DNA of 64,000 nucleotides from Bacteroidales bacterium UBA5326 (GCA_002408205.1 DHQY01000014.1:239617-303616), one strand, 5' to 3'; positions 25,483 to 35,288 are shown, numbered from the stretch's first letter. Notes: a model not told the origin generated them from the sequence alone. A program made the numbers and translations.

Positions 25483-25882
25483 GGGGATGTTTTGGTTTTG
25501 ACAGCAGACGACATTGGGAAGTAAGCACGTGGAGCGTTGTGTTCTGGCTCCTTAATCTCAAAGCACAAGCCATAACTGGCAACAATAATTACGCACTCGC
25601 AGCCTAATTAACCCAAGGTTAATGGCTTAATTGCTCAGGACCAGGTCCGGAGCGACGAGTATCCCGCTTAAGTTTCAGCCCGCCGGGCTTAAGTATATGG
25701 GGTATCATTCACGGAGGGCTGGCTGTAACGACTCTCCTACATTGCAGCAAGATAACAGGGGATACGGTTGAAATGGCCCGCCTGCAGGCAGTTTCCTCCC
25801 GACAATCAAGTGTGGGATAAACGTGTAGAAAGCTTCTGGATGCGCTGTTTGGACGGCGGTTCGAGTCCGCCCATCTCCACCA
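25483..25882 (+). ncRNA. ssrA: Transfer-messenger RNA (tmRNA)
   Basis: tmRNA rescues stalled ribosomes and tags the incomplete protein for degradation by proteases. The 5' end GGGGATG pairs with CATCTCC next to the encoded 3' ACCA (one G-U pair), forming the tRNA-like acceptor stem. The T-arm GGCGGTTCGAGTCCGCC precedes it. The tag frame runs from GGC at 25578 to TAA at 25605-25607 and encodes GNNNYALAA, close to known Bacteroidales tags. The remaining sequence is G+C-rich and can form the pseudoknots. The mature length of about 400 nt is normal. Ends are predicted from the acceptor pairing. Confidence 0.95.
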
Positions 25883-25926
25883 TATTATATGAGTGTATAA
25901 CAATCAATCGTTTATGTGAACATGTC

Positions 25927-26871
25927 ATGAACATAAAAATCTATTTGCTGGCCGCAAGTCTTATATTATTCGGCAGCTGCGAAAACAACAGTTGGTGGGA
26001 ACCACGTACCGTCACCACCTATAATTCACAGGATGAGGCCACAAACAGGTATCAGTTTACTTACGATGAAAGGGGTAACCGCTTTACAGAAATTGGTGAA
26101 GTCTGGGACAATGTCTCTGAAACCTGGAAAAAAGATTACAGGATCTCCTACTCGTACGATGCATACGGGATCAGAACGGGCGCACTTAAAGAGAAACGCG
26201 ACAATGAAACGAACAGCTGGAACCCCAGTTCGCGAATTTTTTATACATACAATACAAACACTTATCTGATGGACACCGAATCGTGTCAGTTGTGGCGTAC
26301 CGAAAAAAACGAATGGGAAGACTCCTATAAAGACCATTACATCCGGAACGAAAAAGGTGATCTTTTATCTGTGGTGAGAGAGAAATGGAATAACGGCGAG
26401 ATCAGCCGGGACGTCACACTGCGCGGACTATTCACCGTTAAGGCTAAAGTTCTTACAGAAGCCGTAGTGGGATGGGAAAATTATATTAGGGATGCTTTTA
26501 CTTACAGTCAGGAAGGAACGGCGACCGGAGGGAACGTAGATTGCTGGGACAAACTCACCGGCCAATGGGCACCTTTGTACCGTTATCTGTATACCAGAGA
26601 CAAAAGAGACAATGTGATCATGGAATCTGAAGACAAATGGGATGAGACCTCCCGTACGTGGTTACATATAGGTGATTATACATACAAATACGATTCCCAC
26701 AACAACGTGACCGAAGTAACCTATCACATGACGAACACTGCGGAAGATTTTGAACCTTACCTTATCTTCTATTATAATAAAATGGCTTCTGTTATTGGCT
26801 ATTACATAGGTGATACTGGACTTTTCCCGGGTACCCGCGGAACAGCCACCTATTTCAGACAAAAAAAATAG
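25927..26871 (+). CDS. Lipoprotein with YD/RHS-like repeats, unknown function
   Basis: This 314-residue protein has a lipoprotein signal (LFGSC, Cys at residue 18). The mature part consists of repeated units that alternate an aromatic-Tyr-Asp strand (FTYDERGNR, SYSYDAYGIR, YKYDSHNNV) with a trp-rich strand (VWDNVSETWKK, KRDNETNSWN, KWDETSRTWLH). This resembles YD repeats of RHS-like surface proteins, but there is no polymorphic toxin tip. The ATG at 25927 places the signal peptide correctly; the open frame upstream runs back into ssrA and is not used. It ends 1 nt from a convergent esterase gene. The function is unknown. Confidence 0.75.
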   Translation: MNIKIYLLAASLILFGSCENNSWWEPRTVTTYNSQDEATNRYQFTYDERGNRFTEIGEVWDNVSETWKKDYRISYSYDAYGIRTGALKEKRDNETNSWNPSSRIFYTYNTNTYLMDTESCQLWRTEKNEWEDSYKDHYIRNEKGDLLSVVREKWNNGEISRDVTLRGLFTVKAKVLTEAVVGWENYIRDAFTYSQEGTATGGNVDCWDKLTGQWAPLYRYLYTRDKRDNVIMESEDKWDETSRTWLHIGDYTYKYDSHNNVTEVTYHMTNTAEDFEPYLIFYYNKMASVIGYYIGDTGLFPGTRGTATYFRQKK

Positions 26872-26872
26872 G

Positions 26873-27694
26873 TCAATACCCCATGTTTTCATCTTTTACC
26901 AGCTGGGCAAAAATGTCCAGCTGTTTTTTTACAGCGAACGTCCAAAAAATCCATGAATGGTCACCCGGACTCATCGTTTGAATGAAAGGGATTTTCAATT
27001 CCCTGCATTTGTCTGCAAAAAGTTTGGAGCTGAAAGCATAGTAATCGTCGTACCCGCAGTTTATCACAATAAGTTTATCTGTCTCCCCCAGAAGCTCCAG
27101 CCGGTTTATGGCAGATTCGGTGTAAAATCGGGCGTTGGAAGCGCTGTATTCACCCAGGAGCTCAGATATATATTTGTCACGAAGAGGTGTATGATGCAGA
27201 TCCATTACTCCGCTCATTGTCCCCGCGGCACGGAAGCGATCGGGATTGTCTATAAAAATATTAACGGCACCATGTCCACCCATACTCAGTCCGGTAATAA
27301 AACAACGATCAGGATGAATAAAAAAGGCGGACTGCATCTGCGGATAGAGTTCGCGTTCAAAAAAACTGCGCCATTGGGGGCCCCGCGGATTATTACTGTT
27401 AACATACCATCCGTTTGAAAAACCATCGGGACAGATAATAATAAATCCATACTGGTCCGCCAATGCCTGCAGGTCTGTCTTCCCACTCCAGTCTTTGTAG
27501 TTGCCCCCAAACCCGTGCAACAGGTATAGCGTGGGACAGGTATCCCCGGTCTGGTAATCTTTGGGAGTGAATACATAAACGCTGTCATTCATGTGGAGAT
27601 GGGCGGATTGTATAACAACCAGCTCCTGAGCACCGGCAACGTAATAAAAGAATAATAGAAAAAGGAAAATCAGAATACTGTGCAACCGAATCAT
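26873..27694 (-). CDS. Secreted alpha/beta-hydrolase esterase (esterase D/feruloyl-like)
   Basis: This 273-residue protein has a signal peptide ending near VAGAQ. It shows the alpha/beta-hydrolase oxyanion motif LLHGFGGNYKDW, the nucleophile elbow GLSMGGHGA and a late His in GDHSWIFW. These are typical of the putative-esterase family that includes feruloyl, acetyl-xylan and S-formylglutathione esterases. A role in removing ester substituents from plant glycans would fit the neighbourhood, but the substrate cannot be read from sequence. A -7 box lies 24 nt upstream, next to the divergent AddB-like gene. Confidence 0.85.
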   Translation of the reverse strand: MIRLHSILIFLFLLFFYYVAGAQELVVIQSAHLHMNDSVYVFTPKDYQTGDTCPTLYLLHGFGGNYKDWSGKTDLQALADQYGFIIICPDGFSNGWYVNSNNPRGPQWRSFFERELYPQMQSAFFIHPDRCFITGLSMGGHGAVNIFIDNPDRFRAAGTMSGVMDLHHTPLRDKYISELLGEYSASNARFYTESAINRLELLGETDKLIVINCGYDDYYAFSSKLFADKCRELKIPFIQTMSPGDHSWIFWTFAVKKQLDIFAQLVKDENMGY

Positions 27695-27718
27695 AGGAAA
27701 TCAATCAAGGAGTTTAGG

Positions 27719-27726
27719 CAAAATTA
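27719..27726 (-). promoter_or_regulatory. -7 promoter box for the esterase gene
   Basis: The minus strand reads TAATTTTG (TAnnTTTG), 24 nt before the ATG at 27694, and is back-to-back with the promoter of the AddB-like gene. Confidence 0.5.
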
Positions 27727-27729
27727 TAC

Positions 27730-27737
27730 TATTTTTG
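27730..27737 (+). promoter_or_regulatory. -7 promoter box for the AddB-like gene
   Basis: TATTTTTG matches TAnnTTTG, 16 nt before the ATG at 27754. Confidence 0.5.
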
Positions 27738-27753
27738 TTACAAAATCCCTGCC

Positions 27754-30507
27754 ATGGAATCCTTTTTGCGACGTACTGCCCGAGTTTTGTACAATACCTG
27801 CGGAGAAAACCTTTCTCAGGTTTGTCTTGTGTTCCCGGGGAGACGTGCAGGTCTTTTCTTTAACAGAGAACTGTCAGGTATACTTAGCCGGGATATCTGG
27901 ATGCCGCATTCGTGCAGTATCGGTCAACTGGTGGAACGTGTTACCGGGAGTAAAACCTCAGATGATCTTTGTCTGTTGGCCAGCCTGTACCGTGTGTACA
28001 CTCAGGTCACATCAAAAGACACTTCTTTCAGCGATTTCTATGCCCTGGGAACCATTTTCCTCAGAGATTTTGACCTCATTGACAAATACCTGGCAGACCC
28101 GGTTCAACTTTACAACAATATCCGGGATTTGAAGCATATTGAACAGGATTATAGCTTCCTGTCGCCTGAACAGATTGAGTGTATCCGGTCTTTCTGGAAA
28201 GCGTTTGAAGTGAACCCCGACCACAAACTCAATAAACAGTTCGCATCTCTCTGGGAAAAACTGCCGATAATCTACCGGGCATTTAACAAAGAATTACTGG
28301 ATAAGGACCAGGCTTATGAAGGTACTCTGTACCGAAGGATGGCAGAAAAGCTAAAACAAGAAGGCCCGCTGCCCCTGTTTGAAGATCATCCGTTGTATGC
28401 TTTCATTGGGTTTAATGCGTTGAATGCCTGTGAAAAGGTAATGTTCAATGCCCTGAAGGAGGCCGGCAGGGCGGTTTTCTTCTGGGATTACGATGCTTAT
28501 TATATTGAAAATCAAATACAGGAAGCGGGCCTGTTCATGCGGGAGAATATCCGCAATTTCCCGCCGGCAGAACCGTATGACAAGACCTTTTCTCCTTTGA
28601 GCGAACCATCAACTATTGAGGTTCTGCCTGTCCCTTCCTATGTTATGCAGGCCAAGATAGTGCCTCAGGTATTCAGCAGGTACAATCTGCCTAAAGACAT
28701 TCGTTCGGCCGTTGTGCTGGCCGACGAAGAACTGCTTGTCCCCTTACTCTATTCGCTGGCTCCCGATACGGATTCAGGATCAGGCACGCTAAACGTCACA
28801 ATGGGCTTCCCGCTGAAAAGGACCTCGGCGTTCAATCTCATTGATATCCTTGTCCGATATGGATGCTCGGGAAAAGGATATACAGATGCCAGACCCCTGC
28901 GCATGCACCCTTATGTTCAGACACTCAACATTGAAAAGGAGCTGTCCGTGAAACCTGCAGGTATTAAAGATCTGCACGAACTGCTTACCTTCTTGCTCGA
29001 TAAACTGGACGATTCAGAAGACCTGCGCCAAACCGATAAAATGCTCATTCCAATTGTCAGGGAAACCAGGAAACAACTTAACAGGATCTATTTATCTGTT
29101 GTGCAGACGGGAGTGGACATGAGCCTTAAACTTTATGCACAACTGATGCTTACCCATCTAGCCACGGTAAGCATCCCCTTTAGCGGCGAACCGCTTGAAG
29201 GACTACAGATTATGGGCTTCCTGGAAACCCGTTGTCTTGATTTCGAGAATCTGATCATACTCTCTGCGCAGGAAAACGTGCTTCCCGGCGATCAAAGTGA
29301 TCATTCTCTCATCCCTTATCATATAAAAAAAGCATTCGGGCTTCCTTCTCCGGAACAACATATGGCTATGCATGCGTATTATTTCTACCGGCTAATCCAG
29401 CGTGCCCGACATATCACATTTATATACAATAATAAAACAGAAGGATCCTCAAAAGGCGAGGTCAGCCGTTTTGTCCGGCAGGTTACCTGTGAACTGTCCA
29501 CAGCAGAATTTATTTGGTCTGGGCTTTCCTACAGCCTTTCCCTTCCGGCCGTTCTTCCTGTATCGGTACCCAAAACCGGCTCAGTAAGCGAACAACTCCG
29601 GCAATTCATTTTGCCGGAAAATAGGAGATCAATCAGCCCCAGCGCCCTGCAGACCTATATCAAATGTACCCTTCGTTTTTATTTTGAACATGTTGCCAGG
29701 TTAAAAAGTCCGGACGAAAAACCGGAAGAGATGGATTCACTGCATTTTGGGAACATTGTTCATTCTGTTTTGGAACAACTGTACAGGCCTCATCTGAACA
29801 AAATGATGGACAAGGCTCAGCTTATGGCAATTTTTGACAATAAAGCTTCTCTTAAAACCCTGGTAGACAAGACAGCCGGAGACTATCTGGACAGAACCTT
29901 TGGAGAAGACAGCGCTATGTTAAAAGGCCGGTGGTCATTACTTTCAGAAGTAGCCACTCTGTACGTCGGAAACTTTATCCGCTTTGATGCAGATCAGGCG
30001 CCTTTTATGGTAAAAGACGTCGAAATGAGGTTTAGTGCCGGATTCAGTAATGTAACCATTGCCGGCATCATAGACAGGCTGGACCTGCGAAACGGCAACC
30101 TTTTCCTGATTGATTACAAAACCGGAGCAGAGAAAAATGTCTTTACCTCGGTTGAAGAACTTTTTAACGGAAAACCGGCTTTAAAAAATGACAACGTATT
30201 TCAGGTGTTGTGCTATTCTTTCCTTTATGCCGAGCGGAATCCCGGATCCGGGACACCTGTGCCGCTCCTGTATTACCTGCGTACTTTAACTACGGGCCGC
30301 AATAACGGATATCTTTCCTATGGACGTTCGATACTGACTGAACCGACCGGGGTGGAAGAATTAAAAAATGACTTTTACGCGCGGCTGAAAGTGTTGTTGG
30401 AAGAATTGTTTAACTTTAATATTCCGTTCATTCAGACTGAATATTCAGAACATTGTAAATATTGTCCGTTTATTAGTATTTGCCAAAGAGACAAAAAAGA
30501 TGAATAA
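27754..30507 (+). CDS. AddB-like PD-(D/E)XK nuclease with iron-sulfur staple
   Basis: This 917-residue protein resembles the AddB subunit of the AddAB helicase-nuclease that processes double-strand breaks. The N-terminal two-thirds is a degenerate helicase-like region without a clear Walker A (CLVFPGRRAGLFFNREL). The C-terminal nuclease domain starts at SPSALQTYIKCTLRFYFE and carries IIDRLDLRNGNLFLIDYKTG, the PD-(D/E)XK core. Four cysteines (C638, C901, C904, C910; C-x2-C-x5-C at the end) match the AddB iron-staple pattern. The AddA partner is not in this window. The stop overlaps the next gene by 8 bp. Confidence 0.88.
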   Translation: MESFLRRTARVLYNTCGENLSQVCLVFPGRRAGLFFNRELSGILSRDIWMPHSCSIGQLVERVTGSKTSDDLCLLASLYRVYTQVTSKDTSFSDFYALGTIFLRDFDLIDKYLADPVQLYNNIRDLKHIEQDYSFLSPEQIECIRSFWKAFEVNPDHKLNKQFASLWEKLPIIYRAFNKELLDKDQAYEGTLYRRMAEKLKQEGPLPLFEDHPLYAFIGFNALNACEKVMFNALKEAGRAVFFWDYDAYYIENQIQEAGLFMRENIRNFPPAEPYDKTFSPLSEPSTIEVLPVPSYVMQAKIVPQVFSRYNLPKDIRSAVVLADEELLVPLLYSLAPDTDSGSGTLNVTMGFPLKRTSAFNLIDILVRYGCSGKGYTDARPLRMHPYVQTLNIEKELSVKPAGIKDLHELLTFLLDKLDDSEDLRQTDKMLIPIVRETRKQLNRIYLSVVQTGVDMSLKLYAQLMLTHLATVSIPFSGEPLEGLQIMGFLETRCLDFENLIILSAQENVLPGDQSDHSLIPYHIKKAFGLPSPEQHMAMHAYYFYRLIQRARHITFIYNNKTEGSSKGEVSRFVRQVTCELSTAEFIWSGLSYSLSLPAVLPVSVPKTGSVSEQLRQFILPENRRSISPSALQTYIKCTLRFYFEHVARLKSPDEKPEEMDSLHFGNIVHSVLEQLYRPHLNKMMDKAQLMAIFDNKASLKTLVDKTAGDYLDRTFGEDSAMLKGRWSLLSEVATLYVGNFIRFDADQAPFMVKDVEMRFSAGFSNVTIAGIIDRLDLRNGNLFLIDYKTGAEKNVFTSVEELFNGKPALKNDNVFQVLCYSFLYAERNPGSGTPVPLLYYLRTLTTGRNNGYLSYGRSILTEPTGVEELKNDFYARLKVLLEELFNFNIPFIQTEYSEHCKYCPFISICQRDKKDE

Positions 30508-32533
30508 AGCACAACATGACCATTTTGTTATCCCTTTACTTTTCGTTGTTTCTACCATTCTTATGGTAGCTGTGATGCCTCGCGAAGGTCAGTTTAAGTA
30601 CCAGTACCAGAAAGGCAGTCCCTGGATGTATGAAAACCTCGATGCAAGTTTTGATTTCCCAATTCTGAAAACAGAAGAGGAGCTGAGGCTGGAACGTGAA
30701 AAGGCTGCGAAATATTTTACACCCTATTTTTCCATTAAATCCGATATAGAAGCGGAACAGCTCCGGGCTTTTTCTGCCGCAGCCCTGGACGCCGGCCTTC
30801 CCGATATGGTCTCAGGGGAGTTGCTTTCTTTTTATAAAGAATTATACGGATGGGGTATAATGGACGAAACACGGTATAACCAACTTGATCCCGAAATAGG
30901 AATAGCTGTATTATCAGGAAAAACAGCTGAAAAAAGACCTGTAAGCGAGATCTATACGATACCTTCGGCCTATAATTATCTGCTCCAGAAACTCACCACT
31001 TTTAATAAAAACGAGATCAATACCTTTAATCATTCCCGGCTGGAACTTATGAGGTTTCTTGTACCCAATCTGATCTACGATGAAGCTACCACTCTGGCGG
31101 TACAATCCACAATGGTTCAGGACATTTCGCTAACCAAAGGCATTGTGTATGCCGGACAACGCATTATCAGCCAGGGAGAGGTGGTAACCGGCAGCACAGA
31201 ACAGGTTCTCAATTCCCTCCGGGAAGAATACAATTCCAAAATCGGATTCTCCGGCAGTCTGGTACTGCTTGTTATAGGGCAGTCGTTCCTGATTGCCTTG
31301 TGCCTGTTACTGCTTTTTATCCTTATCAGGACCTTAAGGCCCGTCATGCTTTCCTCGGTGGCCGAATTAAGCTTTATCCTTTCTCTTTGCGTCCTGGTAG
31401 TTATGGCTGCTTCCGGAACCTACAAGGCAAACCCGGCTATTCTTTATCTGCTCCCTTTCCCGGTTATTGTATTATTCCTTGATTCGTTTTTTCCCACAAG
31501 GGTTTCGCTGCCGTTATTTATTGCGGCTATGCTTCCGCTGACTTTTATTACAGACGACTACAAACTGGTCATAGGCACTATTCTTGCCGGAGGAGTTGCA
31601 GTCTTCGCCTTTCGTTCGTGGGGAAGAGGCTGGCAACAGTTTCTCTCGGTTTTGCTTGTTTTTATTTGTTATATATTAGTTGATCTTTCGTTCCATTTGA
31701 TTTCGGAAGGAAACTTTCTGGGCATTCATGCATCGGTCTTTCGCAATTATGCGATTGCCTCTGTCCTGCTTGTTGCCTGTTATCCGTTTGTTTTTATTCT
31801 TGAAAAGCTTTTCGGATTTGTATCGTTGTCAAGACTCCGGGAGCTTGCCGATACGGGAAACAAAGTGCTGCGTGAACTATCCGAAAAAGCACCCGGGACC
31901 ATGCAGCATTCTCTGCAGGTAGCCAATCTGGCCGAATCGGCAGCTAGGAATATTGGCGCTTATGCTCTGCTTTGCCGTGTTGGTGCGCTTTATCATGATA
32001 TTGGAAAGATAAACAATCCGCAATATTTCATTGAAAACCAGGCAGCCGGTTTCAATCCACACACACTGCTCGCACCTCAGGAAAGCGCACGGATTGTAAT
32101 TCAGCATGTGGAAGACGGCAAATCTCTCGCAAAGAAATACGGGCTTCCTGCGCTGGTGGGTAACTTTATTGAAAGTCACCACGGACAGACAAAAACGGAA
32201 TATTTTTATACTGAATACTGTAATACCGGAGGTGATCCTGCAAACGTGGAAGACTTTACCTATAAGGGCGTACTGCCTGCCTCCAAGGAACAAGTCATTG
32301 TAATGATGGCAGACGCGGTTGAGGCTGCCTGCAGAAGTCTTAAGGACTATACACCCGAGAGCATTTCCAACATGGTCAATAAAGTAATCCGTCAACGTAT
32401 TTCCGGCGATCAACTGCAGAACGCCGATATTTCATACAGAGACCTGCGCAGGGTTCAGGAGACACTTAAAATTCATATTCAGGAGATGTACCATGCCCGG
32501 ATAACTTATCCTACCCGTAAACGGCTAAAATAA
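30500..32533 (+). CDS. 7TM-HD phosphohydrolase (PgpH-like cyclic-di-AMP phosphodiesterase)
   Basis: This 677-residue inner membrane protein has one N-terminal span and an extracytoplasmic 7TMR-HD extracellular domain (about residues 40-250). Several membrane spans (about 255-450) and a cytosolic HD domain follow. HD-motif residues include His in MQHSLQVANLAESAARNIG, His-Asp in GALYHDIGKINNPQYF, FIESHHGQTKTEYFY and Asp in MADAVEAACR. Listeria PgpH of this architecture hydrolyses cyclic-di-AMP. It is translationally coupled to the AddB-like gene (8-bp overlap) and overlaps convergent menA by 9 bp. Confidence 0.92.
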   Translation: MNKAQHDHFVIPLLFVVSTILMVAVMPREGQFKYQYQKGSPWMYENLDASFDFPILKTEEELRLEREKAAKYFTPYFSIKSDIEAEQLRAFSAAALDAGLPDMVSGELLSFYKELYGWGIMDETRYNQLDPEIGIAVLSGKTAEKRPVSEIYTIPSAYNYLLQKLTTFNKNEINTFNHSRLELMRFLVPNLIYDEATTLAVQSTMVQDISLTKGIVYAGQRIISQGEVVTGSTEQVLNSLREEYNSKIGFSGSLVLLVIGQSFLIALCLLLLFILIRTLRPVMLSSVAELSFILSLCVLVVMAASGTYKANPAILYLLPFPVIVLFLDSFFPTRVSLPLFIAAMLPLTFITDDYKLVIGTILAGGVAVFAFRSWGRGWQQFLSVLLVFICYILVDLSFHLISEGNFLGIHASVFRNYAIASVLLVACYPFVFILEKLFGFVSLSRLRELADTGNKVLRELSEKAPGTMQHSLQVANLAESAARNIGAYALLCRVGALYHDIGKINNPQYFIENQAAGFNPHTLLAPQESARIVIQHVEDGKSLAKKYGLPALVGNFIESHHGQTKTEYFYTEYCNTGGDPANVEDFTYKGVLPASKEQVIVMMADAVEAACRSLKDYTPESISNMVNKVIRQRISGDQLQNADISYRDLRRVQETLKIHIQEMYHARITYPTRKRLK

Positions 32534-33418
32534 CAGAAGTGCGTAAAGAAGCACACCGGCTACAAGAATTTTGAAGGCGCTATCGAGTTGGGCGCCTTTT
32601 CCTTTCCACAATTTTACAGTGTGAAATACTAATAACGGGATGGAGAGTAAGAATAAAAAGTTACCATGATCCGCAATGAACGCATAGACAACAGACGCCG
32701 CCAACGCTCCCGCCAAAAGTCCTGCCTGATACCATTTGGCAGGTACTGTTGAAGAATCTTTTCCAAACTTCCGGCACAAGAGCAGGGCAAAAGTATTTTT
32801 GCCAAAACAGGCATCATTGTCAATATCCCTGATATTATTTACGTTCAGTACACCGGTAATAAGAAGTCCCATAGAGACGGCAGGCAAAAAAATTTCCGGA
32901 ACAATTTCCTTACATAAAAGATAATAGCTGCCCACTACACCCACTATACCAAAGAAAAGGAATACTGACAAATCTCCCAATCCATAATATCCGTAAGGCC
33001 GCCTTCCCAGGGAATAATAAACTGCCGCAGCAATGGTAAGAGCCCCGAGGGCAAGGAATAACAAAGGCTCCCTTGTGAATAATGTCCCAAATGAGAAATA
33101 AATCAGATACACACCAAAAACGGCACACAGAAAGACAAAAAATCCAATGATGTATTGAAAGGCATATACCGTCAAATTCCCTTTCTGAAGACTTAAGGCC
33201 TGACGGCCGGATTGTTCCCTGTCAGTTCCCTTTTTCCAGTCGCCCAATTCATTGGCGAGATTTGAAAGGATCTGCAACGAAACAATGGTAAGCAGAAGAA
33301 AAAGACATACTGACCATTTGAAACAGCCAGTATCCCTGGCAATGAAAATACCCACCATGCCGGGGGACAAAGACAACGGAATGGTTCTTAGTCTGAAGCT
33401 TCTGACGACAGCTTTCAT
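32525..33418 (-). CDS. menA: 1,4-dihydroxy-2-naphthoate polyprenyltransferase
   Basis: This 297-residue inner membrane UbiA-family prenyltransferase attaches the polyprenyl tail in menaquinone synthesis. It has about eight membrane spans. The first polar motif is NLANELGDWKKGTDREQ, the MenA form of the Asp-rich diphosphate site, and the second is NNIRDIDNDACFGKNTFALLL. These together separate MenA from UbiA and haem farnesyltransferases. It begins 3 nt after the LytTR regulator gene, so it is probably transcribed with the two-component pair upstream. Confidence 0.93.
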   Translation of the reverse strand: MKAVVRSFRLRTIPLSLSPGMVGIFIARDTGCFKWSVCLFLLLTIVSLQILSNLANELGDWKKGTDREQSGRQALSLQKGNLTVYAFQYIIGFFVFLCAVFGVYLIYFSFGTLFTREPLLFLALGALTIAAAVYYSLGRRPYGYYGLGDLSVFLFFGIVGVVGSYYLLCKEIVPEIFLPAVSMGLLITGVLNVNNIRDIDNDACFGKNTFALLLCRKFGKDSSTVPAKWYQAGLLAGALAASVVYAFIADHGNFLFLLSIPLLVFHTVKLWKGKGAQLDSAFKILVAGVLLYALLLF

Positions 33419-33421
33419 TTA

Positions 33422-34228
33422 TTATTTCAGAAAGTGCTCGGACAAGAATTCCTGAAAGTCTTTTTTGTATTGATCGCCAATAGGAACCCCGGTGTCTTTA
33501 TCAAACATGATTTTATTCTGTACCACCTCAACGATCTTTGTAAGATTTACAATAAATGAACGGTGAACGCGCATAAAGGTATTCTTGGGAAGACGGTCCT
33601 CAATGGATTTAAGACTAAAAAGCGTCATAACGGGAATACTGTTTTCGGAGAAGATGACCACATATTCTTTGCGGCTTTCAACGTATTGAATATCGGAAAT
33701 CTTTATCCGGATAGTCCGTGACTCCGCCCGGACAAAAACATATTCATCGCTCATGGACGATCCGGCTTTTTTTAACGCGCCGTCAGGATCGGCCAAGCCA
33801 TTCTCATCGGTCGGGCCAACCGGAGATGAAGGGATATTCCCTGTCTTTACCGCAGCGGCAGCCTGTCTGAGTTCATACTGCGTTTTAACTTTCTCTGCCG
33901 ATTTCATAAAATCGGTAAAACCAAAAGGCTTAAGCAGGTAATCGGTAGCATCTACCTGAAAACCCTCAATGGCAAAATTGGGATATGCCGTTACAAAAAC
34001 AACAATGGGCTTGTCTTTTAAGGTTTTTATGTACTCCAATCCGTTGATATCCGGCATTTCTATGTCCGTAAAAATGGCATCGATCGGCTCCGATGCAAGG
34101 ACTTCCATTGCCTGTGTAGGACCGGAACAGGCTTTTACCAATTCCAGATAAGGAATTTTTTTTACAAACGCACTCAACTGCTGTAATGCAAGAGGCTCGT
34201 CATCAATAACTATACATCTGATATTCAT
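33422..34228 (-). CDS. LytTR-family response regulator
   Basis: This 268-residue regulator has an N-terminal receiver domain with the acidic pair D9/D10, phospho-acceptor Asp55 in IFTDIEMPDINGLEYI and Lys in DYLLKPFGF. An unusually long, low-complexity linker (about residues 118-160, rich in Pro, Gly, Ala, Asp) precedes a C-terminal LytTR DNA-binding domain (YVFVRAESRTIRIKISDIQYVESRKEYV, MRVHRSFIVNLTKI). It follows the sensor kinase gene by 10 nt. The target genes are not known from the sequence; the close spacing to menA suggests that gene belongs to the operon. Confidence 0.93.
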   Translation of the reverse strand: MNIRCIVIDDEPLALQQLSAFVKKIPYLELVKACSGPTQAMEVLASEPIDAIFTDIEMPDINGLEYIKTLKDKPIVVFVTAYPNFAIEGFQVDATDYLLKPFGFTDFMKSAEKVKTQYELRQAAAAVKTGNIPSSPVGPTDENGLADPDGALKKAGSSMSDEYVFVRAESRTIRIKISDIQYVESRKEYVVIFSENSIPVMTLFSLKSIEDRLPKNTFMRVHRSFIVNLTKIVEVVQNKIMFDKDTGVPIGDQYKKDFQEFLSEHFLK

Positions 34229-34238
34229 AATGATGTAA

Positions 34239-35288
34239 TTAAATTGGAAGAACTAAATGAACCACATATTCATAACCGGTTCCGGAATCGGATGCTACCG
34301 GCCCCATTGTCAGGGAATACTTATTCCCGTATAAAAGATTAAGACGTTCTTTCACATTAGCTATGCCTATTCCACCCTGCTGGTGGGATTTGGGTTTATC
34401 GGGGAAGAACGTATTAGATATAGAAAAATGAAAAGCTCCGGGTTCGACCCAGAAGTTCATGTTGATGTGGGTCTCCTCGCCGTAAGCAATTCCGTGTTTA
34501 AAGGTATTTTCAATAAACACAATCATGATAAGGGGGGGAAGCTGAAGATTGGGAATATCGCGGGGAACAGAAATATTCACCTTCACATTATCTCCGTAAC
34601 GCAGGAGATTCAGATTGCAATAAGCCCTGAACACTTCCAGTTGCCTGTCGAGAGAGATCCTGGCTTCGGGGGTACTTTCGTATAACATATGGCGAAGCAG
34701 CCTGGACAGGCTTACAATGGCGTCTTTTGCCTTTTCCTCGTCGGTATCCACAAGCACATGGATGTTATTGAGCGTATTCATAAGGAAATGAGGACTGATC
34801 TGGAACTGCAGAAACTCCATTTTATATTTCATCAGGCGGCTGTCGGCTTCGTGGGAAAGCATCTTGTCTTTCAGGTTCATAAACACCATACGTATGGCCA
34901 CGTCCATTCCCATGAGTAGTAATGCGATAACAAAATTACTCAGCAAAGTGGATTCGTAGGGGATGAAATTACTCCACGCCGCTCCGTACTGAACATCCAG
35001 CAGATCTACAATGGCCTCGCACCCGAACACGGTGCCCAGCATCAGAATGAGTAAAAGAAAAATATAAGTGAAATAATGACCGCTAAAAAGGAAACCCGGA
35101 ACGTAAAGAAAATGGTGAATGATCAGACTCAGAAAAAACGGCGACATAATAGCCCAGAGGGTCAGGACGTCCTGTTGAGTGAATAATGGGAAAATGAAGG
35201 CAATAAAAACAAAACCGCCAACGGTCAGGTTCTCCAACCACCTAAGCTTTCTGAGCTCTTTTGATACCTGATAGCCTTCTTGCTCCAT
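34239..35288 (-). CDS. LytS/YehU-type sensor histidine kinase
   Basis: This 349-residue inner membrane kinase has about four membrane spans in residues 20-140. The His_kinase domain (PF06580 type) has His167 in QFQISPHFLMNTLNNI, and the ATPase domain shows IVFIENTFKHGIAYG (N box) and GGIGIANVKERLNLLYG. There is no separate sensory domain, so the signal is probably perceived through the membrane or a partner. A -7 box lies 17 nt upstream, just after a strong terminator hairpin. It is paired with the LytTR regulator directly downstream. Confidence 0.93.
   Translation of the reverse strand: MEQEGYQVSKELRKLRWLENLTVGGFVFIAFIFPLFTQQDVLTLWAIMSPFFLSLIIHHFLYVPGFLFSGHYFTYIFLLLILMLGTVFGCEAIVDLLDVQYGAAWSNFIPYESTLLSNFVIALLLMGMDVAIRMVFMNLKDKMLSHEADSRLMKYKMEFLQFQISPHFLMNTLNNIHVLVDTDEEKAKDAIVSLSRLLRHMLYESTPEARISLDRQLEVFRAYCNLNLLRYGDNVKVNISVPRDIPNLQLPPLIMIVFIENTFKHGIAYGEETHINMNFWVEPGAFHFSISNTFFPDKPKSHQQGGIGIANVKERLNLLYGNKYSLTMGPVASDSGTGYEYVVHLVLPI

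Noticed and set aside
25709..25903. Minus-strand 64-residue frame reading WWRWADSNRRP
   Set aside because: It is the complement of the tmRNA tRNA-like end; this peptide is a well-known artefact of translating T-arm/acceptor sequences.
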